Source: Rhizobium sp. L1K21 (lineage in GTDB: Bacteria; Pseudomonadota; Alphaproteobacteria; Rhizobiales; Rhizobiaceae). Taken from it: DNA of 64,000 bases. The stretch is taken from positions 46,512-110,511 of the forward strand of contig NZ_JAMXLE010000011.1 in NCBI RefSeq assembly GCF_024055895.1, in the 5' to 3' direction. Under the pieces are notes generated by a model. It was not told the DNA's origin. It searched no databases and was given only the letters and a program-made list of their open reading frames with translations. The position numbers and the translations under genes were made by a program. This document shows, piece after piece, positions 9,986 through 18,479 of the stretch. Positions within the stretch are counted from its first letter, which is position 1, and each line of letters begins with the position of its first letter.

Positions 9986-11671
9986 TTAAGCGCTTTCGCG
10001 GAAGTCGTTGTCGTCAGCATCCGGGCCGCCCATCGACATGTCGAGGGCAAATCCCTTTACGCGGGCCTGTTGGGCGCTTACGCTTTGACCCCGTTGGGGA
10101 GCTGAAGCCTTGGGCGCCGTAACTGGCTTCGACTGAGCTGCAGGCTTGCGAGCCGCAGACTGACCACCCGAACCGCCAGTATTGTCGACCTTGAAGAAGG
10201 AGATGGAGGCCTGCAGTTCTTCTGCTTGAGCCGCCAGCTCTTCCGATGTCGCCGACATTTCTTCAGATGCCCCGGCATTTTGCTGGGTGACCTTGTCGAG
10301 CTGTTGGATGGCCTCGTTGATCTGGGACGCACCGATATCCTGTTCGCGGCAGGCGGCCGAGATTTCGGCAATCAGTTCCGCGGTCTTGCGGATGTCCGGG
10401 ACCAGCTTGGAAAGCATTTCGCCGGCGTCGGTGGCAACCGAGACAGTTTCACCCGAGAGGCCGGAGATTTCGGCAGCCGCCGCCTGAGACCGTTCGGCAA
10501 GCTTGCGGACTTCAGAGGCAACGACGGCAAAGCCCTTGCCATGCTCACCCGCGCGCGCTGCTTCCACAGCCGCGTTGAGGGCCAGAAGATCGGTCTGACG
10601 GGCAATTTCCTGAACGATGGAAATCTTTTCAGCGATTGTCTTCATGGCGGTAACGGCTTTGGTTACAGCATCGCCGGAAAGCTCAGCGTCCTTGGCCGAC
10701 TGACGGGCGATTTTTTCCGTCTGGGCCGCATTGTCCGCGTTCTGCTTGATGTTCGCGGCCATTTCTTCCATGGAAGCGGATGCTTCTTCAGCAGAAGAGG
10801 CCTGTTCCGTTGCGCCTTGGGACAATTGTTCCGCGCCAGAAGAAAGCTGCTGGCTGCCCGAAGATACGTTGTCGGAGGCAGCAAGTGCATCGCCAACCAC
10901 ACCGCGCAGACGTTCCACCATGGAATTGACATTGGCAAGCATATCGCCGATTTCGTCTTTGGTTTTGATTTCGGCCAGTTTTGTCAAATCACCGGCGGCG
11001 ACCGTCTGGACCGTCGTCACGGCACGTGCGATGCCCTTGTTGATGGAGATAATGATCGCAATTGCGGCAATGAGTGCGGCGATGGAAACCACGCTCGAAA
11101 CGCTGATAACGATGGTGCGAATGGTGTTATACTGTGTCGTCGCGTTCTCATCCGCTTCTTTCAGGCGCTCGCGTTCCAGGGCAAAGACCTCCTCAAGCAA
11201 CGCATCGATTTTTGACGCCGATTCGCGGGCAGTGGTCGCCGAAACGCGCATGGCCCGGGCGGTATCTCCGCTCTTGAGTGCTTCGCGTATCTGGTCGTCG
11301 TCGCGGCGGAAGTTTGCCGTGAGTTCCTTCAATTGATTCCACAGGACCATTCCCTTTTCGGTGGCCTTGGAAAGGACCAGGTTGAAACTTTGGTCAAACG
11401 CTGCACGTTCCTTGTCGCTTGCGGCGATATAGCCTTCAAGTTCCGAGTTTGAGTTCGCATTCAGCATATTTTTCTGCTGGCGAATTTGCTGCAACTGCGC
11501 AATGTTCAGGTCCTGAGCAAGGCTCAGTCGCTTGGCTGGCCCGTTTACCGCCTCGGACCAATGTCCATTGACCGCCGAAAGACTCATGACGTTGTAAAGT
11601 GCCGTCCCGACGAGCATCAAAATGACGAAGCCGAAAGCCAGTAATAATTTCAGTTTAATAGTGAACCGCAT
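9986..11671 (-). CDS. Methyl-accepting chemotaxis protein with four-helix-bundle sensor
   Basis: 561 residues. N-terminal membrane helix ([20 protein letters not shown]), a periplasmic 4HB_MCP-like helical domain to about residue 185, a second membrane helix ([20 protein letters not shown]), HAMP, and an MCP signalling domain. From the end of HAMP to the C-terminus it is nearly identical to the neighbouring MCP at 7889-9811, including the acidic [13 protein letters not shown] tail, while the sensor halves are unrelated. Duplication with sensor exchange, or gene conversion of the signalling half, is the simple explanation. Confidence 0.95.
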   Translation of the reverse strand: MRFTIKLKLLLAFGFVILMLVGTALYNVMSLSAVNGHWSEAVNGPAKRLSLAQDLNIAQLQQIRQQKNMLNANSNSELEGYIAASDKERAAFDQSFNLVLSKATEKGMVLWNQLKELTANFRRDDDQIREALKSGDTARAMRVSATTARESASKIDALLEEVFALERERLKEADENATTQYNTIRTIVISVSSVVSIAALIAAIAIIISINKGIARAVTTVQTVAAGDLTKLAEIKTKDEIGDMLANVNSMVERLRGVVGDALAASDNVSSGSQQLSSGAEQLSQGATEQASSAEEASASMEEMAANIKQNADNAAQTEKIARQSAKDAELSGDAVTKAVTAMKTIAEKISIVQEIARQTDLLALNAAVEAARAGEHGKGFAVVASEVRKLAERSQAAAAEISGLSGETVSVATDAGEMLSKLVPDIRKTAELIAEISAACREQDIGASQINEAIQQLDKVTQQNAGASEEMSATSEELAAQAEELQASISFFKVDNTGGSGGQSAARKPAAQSKPVTAPKASAPQRGQSVSAQQARVKGFALDMSMGGPDADDNDFRESA

Positions 11672-11697
11672 CTTGGAATCCCCTTAATAATGCAACG

Positions 11698-12210
11698 TCA
11701 AGCCGAAGCTTTGACCGCGTTCTCATTGCGTGACGAAAATATCGCCAACAGATTGGGAACAATGATAAATTCGCCATCCCTCTTAACTAGGGCGTGAATA
11801 TAGTCAGGACGCCACCGCATCCCCACGATAGGCGGTGGCTCGCTGGCATTGACCGAAAGCCGGGTCACTTCATAAACCCTGTCGGTACGAATGCCGATCA
11901 GCGTTTGCTCACCGTCTATTTCAAGCTCGGTGACGATGATGCGGCTGTCGATCGTGACATTCGAAGCCTCCATGCCGAAGGCCAGGCGAATATCGGCGAG
12001 TGGAATGACCTTGCCCCTGAAATTGATGACGCTACCAACAAAGGGCAGGCTGCCCGGGACATTGGTTTCCGGAAGGAGATCCAGAATTTCCTGGACCACC
12101 GTAGCTTCAATGGCAAAGATTTCGCCATTGAGGCTGAATGTGAGAACAGAGAGGTCCTCACCACCTTTCCAAAAGCCTTTGTGATCTGTCTTGCTGATGT
12201 TGTCAGTCAT
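11698..12210 (-). CDS. cheW: Chemotaxis adaptor CheW (first copy)
   Basis: 170 residues, single CheW domain: VLTFSLNGEIFAIEATVVQEI at the N-terminus, then NFRGKVIPLADIRLAFGM and a IRTDRVYEVTRL strand. It couples receptors to CheA. Its start overlaps the cheA stop by four bases, so it is read from the same message right after the kinase, and it is the adaptor most likely to serve the two MCPs just downstream. Confidence 0.95.
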   Translation of the reverse strand: MTDNISKTDHKGFWKGGEDLSVLTFSLNGEIFAIEATVVQEILDLLPETNVPGSLPFVGSVINFRGKVIPLADIRLAFGMEASNVTIDSRIIVTELEIDGEQTLIGIRTDRVYEVTRLSVNASEPPPIVGMRWRPDYIHALVKRDGEFIIVPNLLAIFSSRNENAVKASA

Positions 12211-14222
12211 CCTGCTGCCCTCATTTGCGCTTCCTGATGCTGGCCGGCGGCCACTAGATGCGCGACGTCAAGAATAAGCGCCACATTGCCGTCGCCGAGG
12301 ATGGTTGCCCCCGAGAAAGACGCCACGTTGCTGTGGAGCTTCGACATGGATTTGATCACAGTCTGGTGGTCGCCAATGATCTGGTCGACCACCAGACCGA
12401 CCCGTTCGGCGCCTGTCGAAATGACGACCACTTTCTGAAACACTTCAGGCTCTGTTCCGGTGTTGAACAACTCCCGCAGCCGGATGAAGGGAACCAGGTG
12501 ATCGCGAAGCGATATGAAGCTGCGACCGCGCGAGCGCAGGTCTTCTTCGACACTCAATTCAAGGCATTCCTCAACAGCGCTGAGCGGAATGACGTAATTG
12601 CCGCTGCCGACCCGGACCAGAAGTCCATCGATAATGGCCAGTGTCAGCGGAATTCTCAGAGCGATTTCCGACCCCTCGCCGATATTGGACTTAACGTCGA
12701 TTGCACCGCGCAACGCTTCGATGGTTTTCTTGACCACGTCCATGCCGACGCCGCGACCTGAAAGGTTCGTGACCTTCTCCGCTGTGGAGAAGCCGGGCTG
12801 GAAGATCAGTTGAAGCAATTCCTGATCGGAAAGTTGCTGATCGGGCTGGATCAGACCATTGGCTTCGGCTTTAGCGCGCACCCTGTCGCGATTGATACCG
12901 CGGCCGTCATCGCGAATAGTAATGACCACTTCGCTGCCGGTCTGATGCGCGGATAGGTGGACACGCCCTGTCGGCGGCTTGCCGGCGGCGATCCGGTCCT
13001 GCGGATTTTCAAGGCCATGGTCGATGGAATTACGAACAAGATGGATCAAGGGATCGGCCAGCCGGTCGATCACCGTCTTGTCCACTTCGGTCGTTTCCCC
13101 CTCGGTGATCAATTCAATATCCTTGCCGGTTTCCCTGGCCAGATCGTGAACCAATCGACGGAAGCGGCTGAAGAGGCTCGCTACCGGCATCATGCGCAGA
13201 ACCATCATTGTGTCGCGCAGCTCGCCCGAAAGGCGCTCGATTTCTTCTGAGACAGAACGAAGGCCGAGGTCGGCGGCTGAACCCGCCATTTGGCTGAGCC
13301 GCGACTGGGCGATCACGAGTTCGCCGACCCGATCCATCATTTCATCAAGGCGCAAAGCCGGGACGCGGACATTGTCGTTCTGCCTTTGGGCTTTTGCCTC
13401 AGGCAGGCTCTTGTCGCTTTCGGCGGGCTGGGCTGCATTGTTCGGGGTCTGTGCTACGCCCACGATGGCAGGCTTCTCCGCCTCCACCGTCTGCGCTGGC
13501 GAAGACCCTACCTCCTTCAATTCCATCTTCATTTCGTCCATGACAAAGATGAAGACATCCTCAATTTCGCTTTCGGGCGCTTCGGTGACGAGCGACACTG
13601 TCCAATGGACATGGATCTCCCGCGGATCGAGATCGTCGATAGACGGAATGTCCTGGGTTTCCGCGGTAATTTCGCATTCGCCAAGATCCCGCAATTCGTC
13701 AAGCAAACCCAGCGGGTTGGTGCCGTTGATCATCGAATTGGCCGGCAAGCTGAATTTCAACTGCCAGGAACGTTTTGTGTTTTGCTCGGCGGCCTTTGAC
13801 GCGACTGCGACGACGCCCGCCGGAGCAGCGGCAGGAACCGCCGAAGCCGCTCCTCCCACGGCGCGCTGCAGGTTTTCCAGAAGCTTGCGGCTCATCGCTT
13901 CGTGATCGCCATTCGGCGTTTCGAGCAAAGCCTGCATATGGCCTTGCGCATCAAGAACGGCGCTGATCAGCTCAATGGTTGCGGGCGCTTCTCCTTTGCG
14001 AACCCGGTCAAACGCAGTTTCGCAATGATGCGTGAAGGCGGCCAGTTGATCGAAGCCGAACATGGAGCCCGACCCTTTCAATGTGTGAAGCCCGCGGAAG
14101 ACGGCGTCGATTTGAGCGCGGTCGTCGAGATCGCTTGTCAGGTCCAGAAGACCCGCCTCAATCACTTCCAGCTGCTCGGCAGCTTCGGTCTTAAAGACGG
14201 CAATGGGATCTATGTTGTTCAT
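12207..14222 (-). CDS. cheA: Chemotaxis histidine kinase CheA
   Basis: 671 residues. Domain order: Hpt (phospho-acceptor His46 in GLHTLKGSGSMFGF), a P2-like region (about residues 155-235), dimerisation helices, HATPase (LVRNSIDHGLENP N-box, then DDGRGIN and GRGVGMDVV G-boxes), and a C-terminal CheW-like domain. It autophosphorylates in receptor arrays and passes phosphate to CheY and CheB, and possibly to the HD-GYP response regulator at the head of the operon. Four-base overlaps on both sides. Confidence 0.97.
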   Translation of the reverse strand: MNNIDPIAVFKTEAAEQLEVIEAGLLDLTSDLDDRAQIDAVFRGLHTLKGSGSMFGFDQLAAFTHHCETAFDRVRKGEAPATIELISAVLDAQGHMQALLETPNGDHEAMSRKLLENLQRAVGGAASAVPAAAPAGVVAVASKAAEQNTKRSWQLKFSLPANSMINGTNPLGLLDELRDLGECEITAETQDIPSIDDLDPREIHVHWTVSLVTEAPESEIEDVFIFVMDEMKMELKEVGSSPAQTVEAEKPAIVGVAQTPNNAAQPAESDKSLPEAKAQRQNDNVRVPALRLDEMMDRVGELVIAQSRLSQMAGSAADLGLRSVSEEIERLSGELRDTMMVLRMMPVASLFSRFRRLVHDLARETGKDIELITEGETTEVDKTVIDRLADPLIHLVRNSIDHGLENPQDRIAAGKPPTGRVHLSAHQTGSEVVITIRDDGRGINRDRVRAKAEANGLIQPDQQLSDQELLQLIFQPGFSTAEKVTNLSGRGVGMDVVKKTIEALRGAIDVKSNIGEGSEIALRIPLTLAIIDGLLVRVGSGNYVIPLSAVEECLELSVEEDLRSRGRSFISLRDHLVPFIRLRELFNTGTEPEVFQKVVVISTGAERVGLVVDQIIGDHQTVIKSMSKLHSNVASFSGATILGDGNVALILDVAHLVAAGQHQEAQMRAAG

Positions 14223-14587
14223 CGGCCGAGAACCTTGCGCACAATCTTAATGAGATTGTCCGGCTCGAATGGTTTCGTCAGCCAGCCGGTGGCCCCTGCC
14301 GCCTTGGCCTGCTGTTTGAGTTCACCGTCGGATTCGGTGGTCAGAAACACAACCGGCGTTCCCATATAGGCGGGAAGCTGGCGCAGGCTGCGGATCATCG
14401 TCAGCCCGTCCATGTTCGGCATGTTGAGGTCTGTCACGATAAGATCGAAGCTGCCGGCCTTCATCTTCTCAAGGCCATCAGCGCCATCCACGGCTTCCGT
14501 CACGTTGTATCCCGCGCCTGTCAAAGCCATTCGCGTGGTCAGCCGGATGCTTGCAGAATCGTCTACCGTCAAAATGTTTGCGCTCAT
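14219..14587 (-). CDS. cheY: Single-domain response regulator, CheY type
   Basis: 122 residues, receiver domain only: acidic pair Asp9/Asp10, phospho-acceptor Asp53 (VTDLNMPNMDG), switch Thr near residue 85 (FLTTESD) and conserved Lys in LTKPFEPD. Located between the STAS gene and cheA with four-base overlaps, so it is CheA's direct partner. No flagellar genes are in the window, so whether it controls a flagellar motor or another output is open. Confidence 0.93.
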   Translation of the reverse strand: MSANILTVDDSASIRLTTRMALTGAGYNVTEAVDGADGLEKMKAGSFDLIVTDLNMPNMDGLTMIRSLRQLPAYMGTPVVFLTTESDGELKQQAKAAGATGWLTKPFEPDNLIKIVRKVLGR

Positions 14588-14910
14588 TGCTCTACTCCGT
14601 TTGCCCAGAATTCCCTGTTTTTCGCGCCAGCGGCCAAGAAGCCGCCGCGCTGCAATGTTGCGGGAAATGCACCCTCTTTCGGAGCATTCACCACCAGTTC
14701 AACACCTTTGGCCTGTGCTGTTTTCAAAGCGGAAAGCAGCAATTGCGGCATTGTCAGGTCGCAATCGGCGTCCTCATCAATCTCGATCTGCAGCGGAACG
14801 CCACGCGCATCTGCAGCGTCCAGGGAGGCGACGATCCTGTCCTTCACGTCACTAATTGTCTTAATTGTCAGTGCGCCTTCGAGACGCAGAGTTTCACGTT
14901 GCTCGCTCAT
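14584..14910 (-). CDS. STAS-domain protein in the chemotaxis operon
   Basis: 108 residues from the ATG at 14910, which overlaps the stop of the upstream HD-GYP gene (ATGA); a longer frame exists but would overlap that gene by over 150 bases. The pattern LEGALTIKTISDVKDRI ... LQIEIDEDADCDLTMPQLLLSAL ... GVELVVNAP matches the STAS (anti-sigma-factor antagonist-like) fold. The usual phosphorylated serine position reads LTMPQ, with Thr as the possible site. Such proteins recur in non-flagellar or alternative che operons as small signalling or scaffold partners. Exact role unknown. Confidence 0.8.
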   Translation of the reverse strand: MSEQRETLRLEGALTIKTISDVKDRIVASLDAADARGVPLQIEIDEDADCDLTMPQLLLSALKTAQAKGVELVVNAPKEGAFPATLQRGGFLAAGAKNREFWANGVEQ

Positions 14911-16004
14911 GCGACGTCCTCGTTCCTTGAAGAAAACTGTGCCGAAAATGACGGGTGCAAAACGCTCTGAAGTTCGCCGCTCTCGGCCGAATAGATCTCT
15001 GCAACCTGTTGCCAGCCACGGCAAAATGCCGCGACACAGGCCGGGTCGAAATGCGTGCCGCTGCATCGCATGATTTCCTGAAAGGCTTTCTCAATCTTCC
15101 AGGCGGGCTTGTAGGGCCGCTCGGAGCAGAGCGCGTCAAACACGTCGGCGACGGCAACAATGCGCCCTTCGATTGGAATTTCATCCTTGCTGAGACCTTT
15201 GGGGTACCCGCTGCCATCCCACTTCTCGTGATGGCTTTCTGCAATAATGGCCGCCGTCTGAATCACTTCTGAGGAGCTGCCCTCCAGCACTTCCGCACCG
15301 AAAGCCGAGTGCTGACGCATTGATGCAAACTCTTCCTCCGTCAGCCGACCCGGCTTGAGGAGGATAGCGTCTGGAATGCCAATCTTGCCGACATCGTGCA
15401 GGGGGCTTGCCATATAGATCGTGCGGACAGCTTCATCATCCAGCCCCAATTCCTCAGCGATCAGCTTTGAAACCAGCGCCACACGGGAGACATGTTCGGC
15501 GGTTTCGCCATCGCGGCAGGCCATCGCCCTGGACAGGCGCCAGATGATTTCCTCTTCCTGCTTGGCGATGCGATTGCTGGCGGCTTCCATATCCCGCTCA
15601 AGGCGCATTGCGCGTTTGGCAAGTTTGCGCTCCGCGCGCCAAAGCCCCATGAAATTGCGCACCCGAATGATCAGTTCAAGCTTGTCGATCGGCTTCTGCA
15701 GGAATTCTGTCGCGCCCGCTTCCATCGCCGCCATCTTGACCGCACTGTCGGTTTCAGAGGTCAGCATGATGATCGGTATACTCGCAACGTTAGCGTTCGC
15801 TCTCACCGCTTTTATGAGCTCGATACCGTTCATGTCAGGCATTGCGTAATCGACAATCAGCAGATCGGCAGGCTCCTTGCGCAGGCATTCCAGCGCTTCG
15901 CATGGCTTCAAGAATGTTCGAACCGATGCATCCTTGATTTCGCTGAGCGCTAGCTTCAGGAAAGAAAGAACGGAGCTGCTGTCATCGACTGAAAAGACGA
16001 TCAT
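14907..16004 (-). CDS. Response regulator with HD-GYP phosphodiesterase output
   Basis: 365 residues. Receiver domain (Asp7/Asp8, phospho-acceptor Asp52 in IVDYAMPDMNG), a linker coiled coil (about 125-155), then an HD-GYP domain with the HD pair His203-Asp204 (LHDVGKIGIPD), His258/His259 and GSGYP at 264-268. HD-GYP enzymes hydrolyse cyclic-di-GMP. As first gene of the che transcription unit it suggests that this chemosensory system adjusts c-di-GMP as an output, probably after phosphorylation by CheA. The residues needed for metal binding and catalysis look intact. Confidence 0.95.
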   Translation of the reverse strand: MIVFSVDDSSSVLSFLKLALSEIKDASVRTFLKPCEALECLRKEPADLLIVDYAMPDMNGIELIKAVRANANVASIPIIMLTSETDSAVKMAAMEAGATEFLQKPIDKLELIIRVRNFMGLWRAERKLAKRAMRLERDMEAASNRIAKQEEEIIWRLSRAMACRDGETAEHVSRVALVSKLIAEELGLDDEAVRTIYMASPLHDVGKIGIPDAILLKPGRLTEEEFASMRQHSAFGAEVLEGSSSEVIQTAAIIAESHHEKWDGSGYPKGLSKDEIPIEGRIVAVADVFDALCSERPYKPAWKIEKAFQEIMRCSGTHFDPACVAAFCRGWQQVAEIYSAESGELQSVLHPSFSAQFSSRNEDVA

Positions 16005-16130
16005 TGTTTTCCTCCTACTTCATCGAAGTCGGTCGGCGCGTAGGCAAAATTAAATTTGGGAAAACCGCATCATGCAGTGAAGCTTCCACACAGGAAGCCC
16101 ATGGATGAAGCTATTTAGGGTTTATAAACC

Positions 16131-16145
16131 TTAACGGTGCGTTAA
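16131..16145 (-). promoter_or_regulatory. CtrA-type box upstream of the chemotaxis operon
   Basis: TTAA-CGGTGCG-TTAA matches the CtrA consensus TTAA-N7-TTAA exactly and lies 127 bases upstream of the first gene of the chemotaxis unit, in a 233-base gap. The same bases also form the inverted repeat TTAACG/CGTTAA. Motility and chemotaxis genes are established CtrA targets in alphaproteobacteria. Confidence 0.55.
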
Positions 16146-16237
16146 GTTTTTGCACCTGAGCGGCGGGCGAACAAAACTTATGCGCGAAAGTGAGTGTACT
16201 GCGTATTCGTGATACTGCAGCGCGAAAAATCGGGTGG

Positions 16238-17191
16238 TTACAACCGCTTCTTGCGGGTTTCCGATGGCGCTTCGCCGTAAAGGACGCGATATCGCGCTGC
16301 GAAATATCCGAGATGACCGAACCCCCATTTTCTGGCGACTTCAGCAACGCTTTCATTATTGGTTGGGTCAAGAAGGTCGGTGTGGATCTTTTGAAGCCGG
16401 AGCCTCTGAACATAACTTGCTGGGCTCATGCCCAGTTCCTCCCGGAATGCGAGCTGCAATGCCCGAATGCTCGCGCCGGCCTGTTTGGCCAAATCTTCTA
16501 TGGTAAACTCCTCTGCTATGTGCTCTTGCAGCCAGAGGATGGCCCGACGGGTTTTGCGCCTATGACCCATTGTCGGAAGGCCTGTCGAAGCGACAGGCCA
16601 ATATTCGATAAGTGCTGTGATGATTGCTTCCTTCAAAAGCAACGCTGCAGGTTGCGCTTTCTCCAGGGGATGGGTTTCCGGGCTCTGCCCAATCATGGCG
16701 AGAACCATCTGTTCTACTACCGTTAAGCCGCAATCCTTGACGGAAGCCTTGGCTTCAAGAGACGAAAGTCTTTCATCCGGTTCGCCACCGGCTGTGGAGA
16801 CAAAAGCAGAGTAGCGGGCCCGCGGTATCGAGACAGAAACAATCCGCGTGCCCGGCGACATTTCGATCCTGATTTTGGCATCGTGGCTTCTTAGCCATGC
16901 ATATCCAGCCGGAATTTCTCTTTCACTACCGTTCAAGCCAAATTTGGCACTTCCTTCCTGCACAAAATGGGCGTCCAGACTCGCCTCCCGCGCGCTGGAA
17001 TGGTGGAACACCATTCCGCTCCGGGAAGAGAGTTCCCAAGTTTTCATCTTGCGCACAATTGAAGCTAGAAGGCGAACATCAAACGTCTCTTGACCAGGTA
17101 GTTTTTCCATACGAGGTGCATCAAACAGATGCGCGAGCTTGGGATCGGCATTCGCCGTGTCAAACGATTCGATGTAATATTTACTCAACAT
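16238..17191 (-). CDS. AraC/XylS-family transcriptional regulator
   Basis: 317 residues. The C-terminal 100 residues hold two helix-turn-helix units: FTIEDLAKQAGASIRALQLAFREELG and VAEVARKWGFGHLGYFAARYRVLYGEAPSE, the second matching the AraC signature. The N-terminal two thirds is a cupin-like ligand or oligomerisation domain as in regulators of aromatic-dioxygenase operons. Ribosome binding site is weak. It has no obvious target next to it; neighbours are the chemotaxis cluster and an IclR regulator on the same strand. Confidence 0.9.
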   Translation of the reverse strand: MLSKYYIESFDTANADPKLAHLFDAPRMEKLPGQETFDVRLLASIVRKMKTWELSSRSGMVFHHSSAREASLDAHFVQEGSAKFGLNGSEREIPAGYAWLRSHDAKIRIEMSPGTRIVSVSIPRARYSAFVSTAGGEPDERLSSLEAKASVKDCGLTVVEQMVLAMIGQSPETHPLEKAQPAALLLKEAIITALIEYWPVASTGLPTMGHRRKTRRAILWLQEHIAEEFTIEDLAKQAGASIRALQLAFREELGMSPASYVQRLRLQKIHTDLLDPTNNESVAEVARKWGFGHLGYFAARYRVLYGEAPSETRKKRL

Positions 17192-17590
17192 ACTTCGGCG
17201 AATTTTCTCCAGCCCTTCAACGACATCAGATAGAGTTACGTTGTGCTAGCCGAATTGGTTTGTGAGAATGCGAGACACACAAAAGGCAATTTTGGAAAAA
17301 ATAATCTATATGAAAACAGCTATTCATTTGTTTTTATTAGCCTAAAATATAATTTTGGTAAGAGGCAACCCCTTTTCGGTGAAAAATTTACGCGTCAGCG
17401 CTATTTGTATGATTTGGTGAAAATAGAGAAAAAAGCGACGCGTTTTGGTGAAAAGCCGAGTCCCGTGTCGGACAGAAGAACAAGATCACGCGCGCCTCTT
17501 CAGGCGGGAAAGCTGGCTCTCAATCGCCTCGCAACCCACGGGTAGACATCGCCGATTATCGAGCCATCACCAATGAACGTGACCTCATCG
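17192..17590. other. AT-rich intergenic region with repeated TTTTGGTGAAAA motif
   Basis: A 399-base gap between two minus-strand regulators with a marked drop in GC between 17280 and 17460. It contains related copies of one motif: TTTTCGGTGAAAA at 17373, ATTTGGTGAAAAT at 17412 and TTTTGGTGAAAAG at 17443, plus weaker forms at 17290 and 17353. No coding frame is supported. It must contain the araC-type gene's promoter. Confidence 0.5.
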
Positions 17591-18412
17591 CTAGATGCGG
17601 CTGTTTCGGAGCAGGTTGACCATCTTGAGGAGCTTCGGCCCGCATTCGTTTTCGAGCTTCTCGACAGGGAGGTAGTTGGCGGGGCCGCCGAGATTGAATG
17701 CCAGCAGTGGCTCGTTGTCCCGGCCGCGGGCAAACGGAACGGAGACAGAATTGACCCCGGTTTGCCATTCTCCGAGATTGAGATAGAAGCCGCGCCGCGC
17801 AATCTGTTCAGCCGCATCTTCGATGCCTTCGCGCAGCGTCGGCCATTTGTCCGGGCCGGCCCGCTTCTCAAGGGCCGACAGCAGTTCGGCTTTTTCCTGC
17901 ACGCTGCAGGCGGCCAGATAGGCGCGGCCCATCGACGAACGTGCCAAGGATATGCGTGATCCGACATCCAGTTGCAGTGAGATCACGCTGCGGGAGCGCG
18001 CGGCGGCCACATAGATCATTGTATGTTCGACTCGCCCGCCGAGACCAACCAGAACGCCTTCGCCGCAACTGTCGGCAAGTTCCTGCATATAGTCGCGTGC
18101 GGCCTCCCGGATTGGGAGACCATTCAGGCAGGCAAACCCGAGGGAGAGAACCGGCACACCCATGCGATAGCGCCCGGTTTGCTTGTCATACAACAGGTAG
18201 CCAGACTTCAGGAGGGTAAATGTCAGGCGCGACACAGTCGAATTCGGCAGGCCGGTGCGCTGCGCAATATCGCCATTGCTCAACCCGCTTCGATCTTCGG
18301 GTCTGAACGCGCGCAAAACTTCGAGGCCGCGATGAAGTGCGGTGATAAACTGCCGGTCCTGCTCGCCAGATGTGTCTTCCGTCTCGTCGGCAGACACCGC
18401 ACGCTTTCTCAT
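17591..18412 (-). CDS. IclR-family transcriptional regulator
   Basis: 273 residues; AAGGAA precedes the start by 8 bases. N-terminal winged helix (residues 23-85: ALHRGLEVLRAF ... LSNGDIAQRTGLPNSTVSRLTFTLLKSGYL) and a C-terminal IclR effector domain (RSSMGRAYLAA, GVNSVSVPFA). It lies just downstream of the acyl-CoA synthetase gene on the same strand and is the likely regulator of the acyl-CoA/Liv transporter block. A motif TATTCCGCA shared by the two divergent intergenic regions of that block is a candidate operator. Confidence 0.93.
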   Translation of the reverse strand: MRKRAVSADETEDTSGEQDRQFITALHRGLEVLRAFRPEDRSGLSNGDIAQRTGLPNSTVSRLTFTLLKSGYLLYDKQTGRYRMGVPVLSLGFACLNGLPIREAARDYMQELADSCGEGVLVGLGGRVEHTMIYVAAARSRSVISLQLDVGSRISLARSSMGRAYLAACSVQEKAELLSALEKRAGPDKWPTLREGIEDAAEQIARRGFYLNLGEWQTGVNSVSVPFARGRDNEPLLAFNLGGPANYLPVEKLENECGPKLLKMVNLLRNSRI

Positions 18413-18479
18413 TCCACTGTTCCTTTGCCAAGCTCAATCGGCGGCTTCCTACCACGCGGAAAACCATGTGCATATACAG

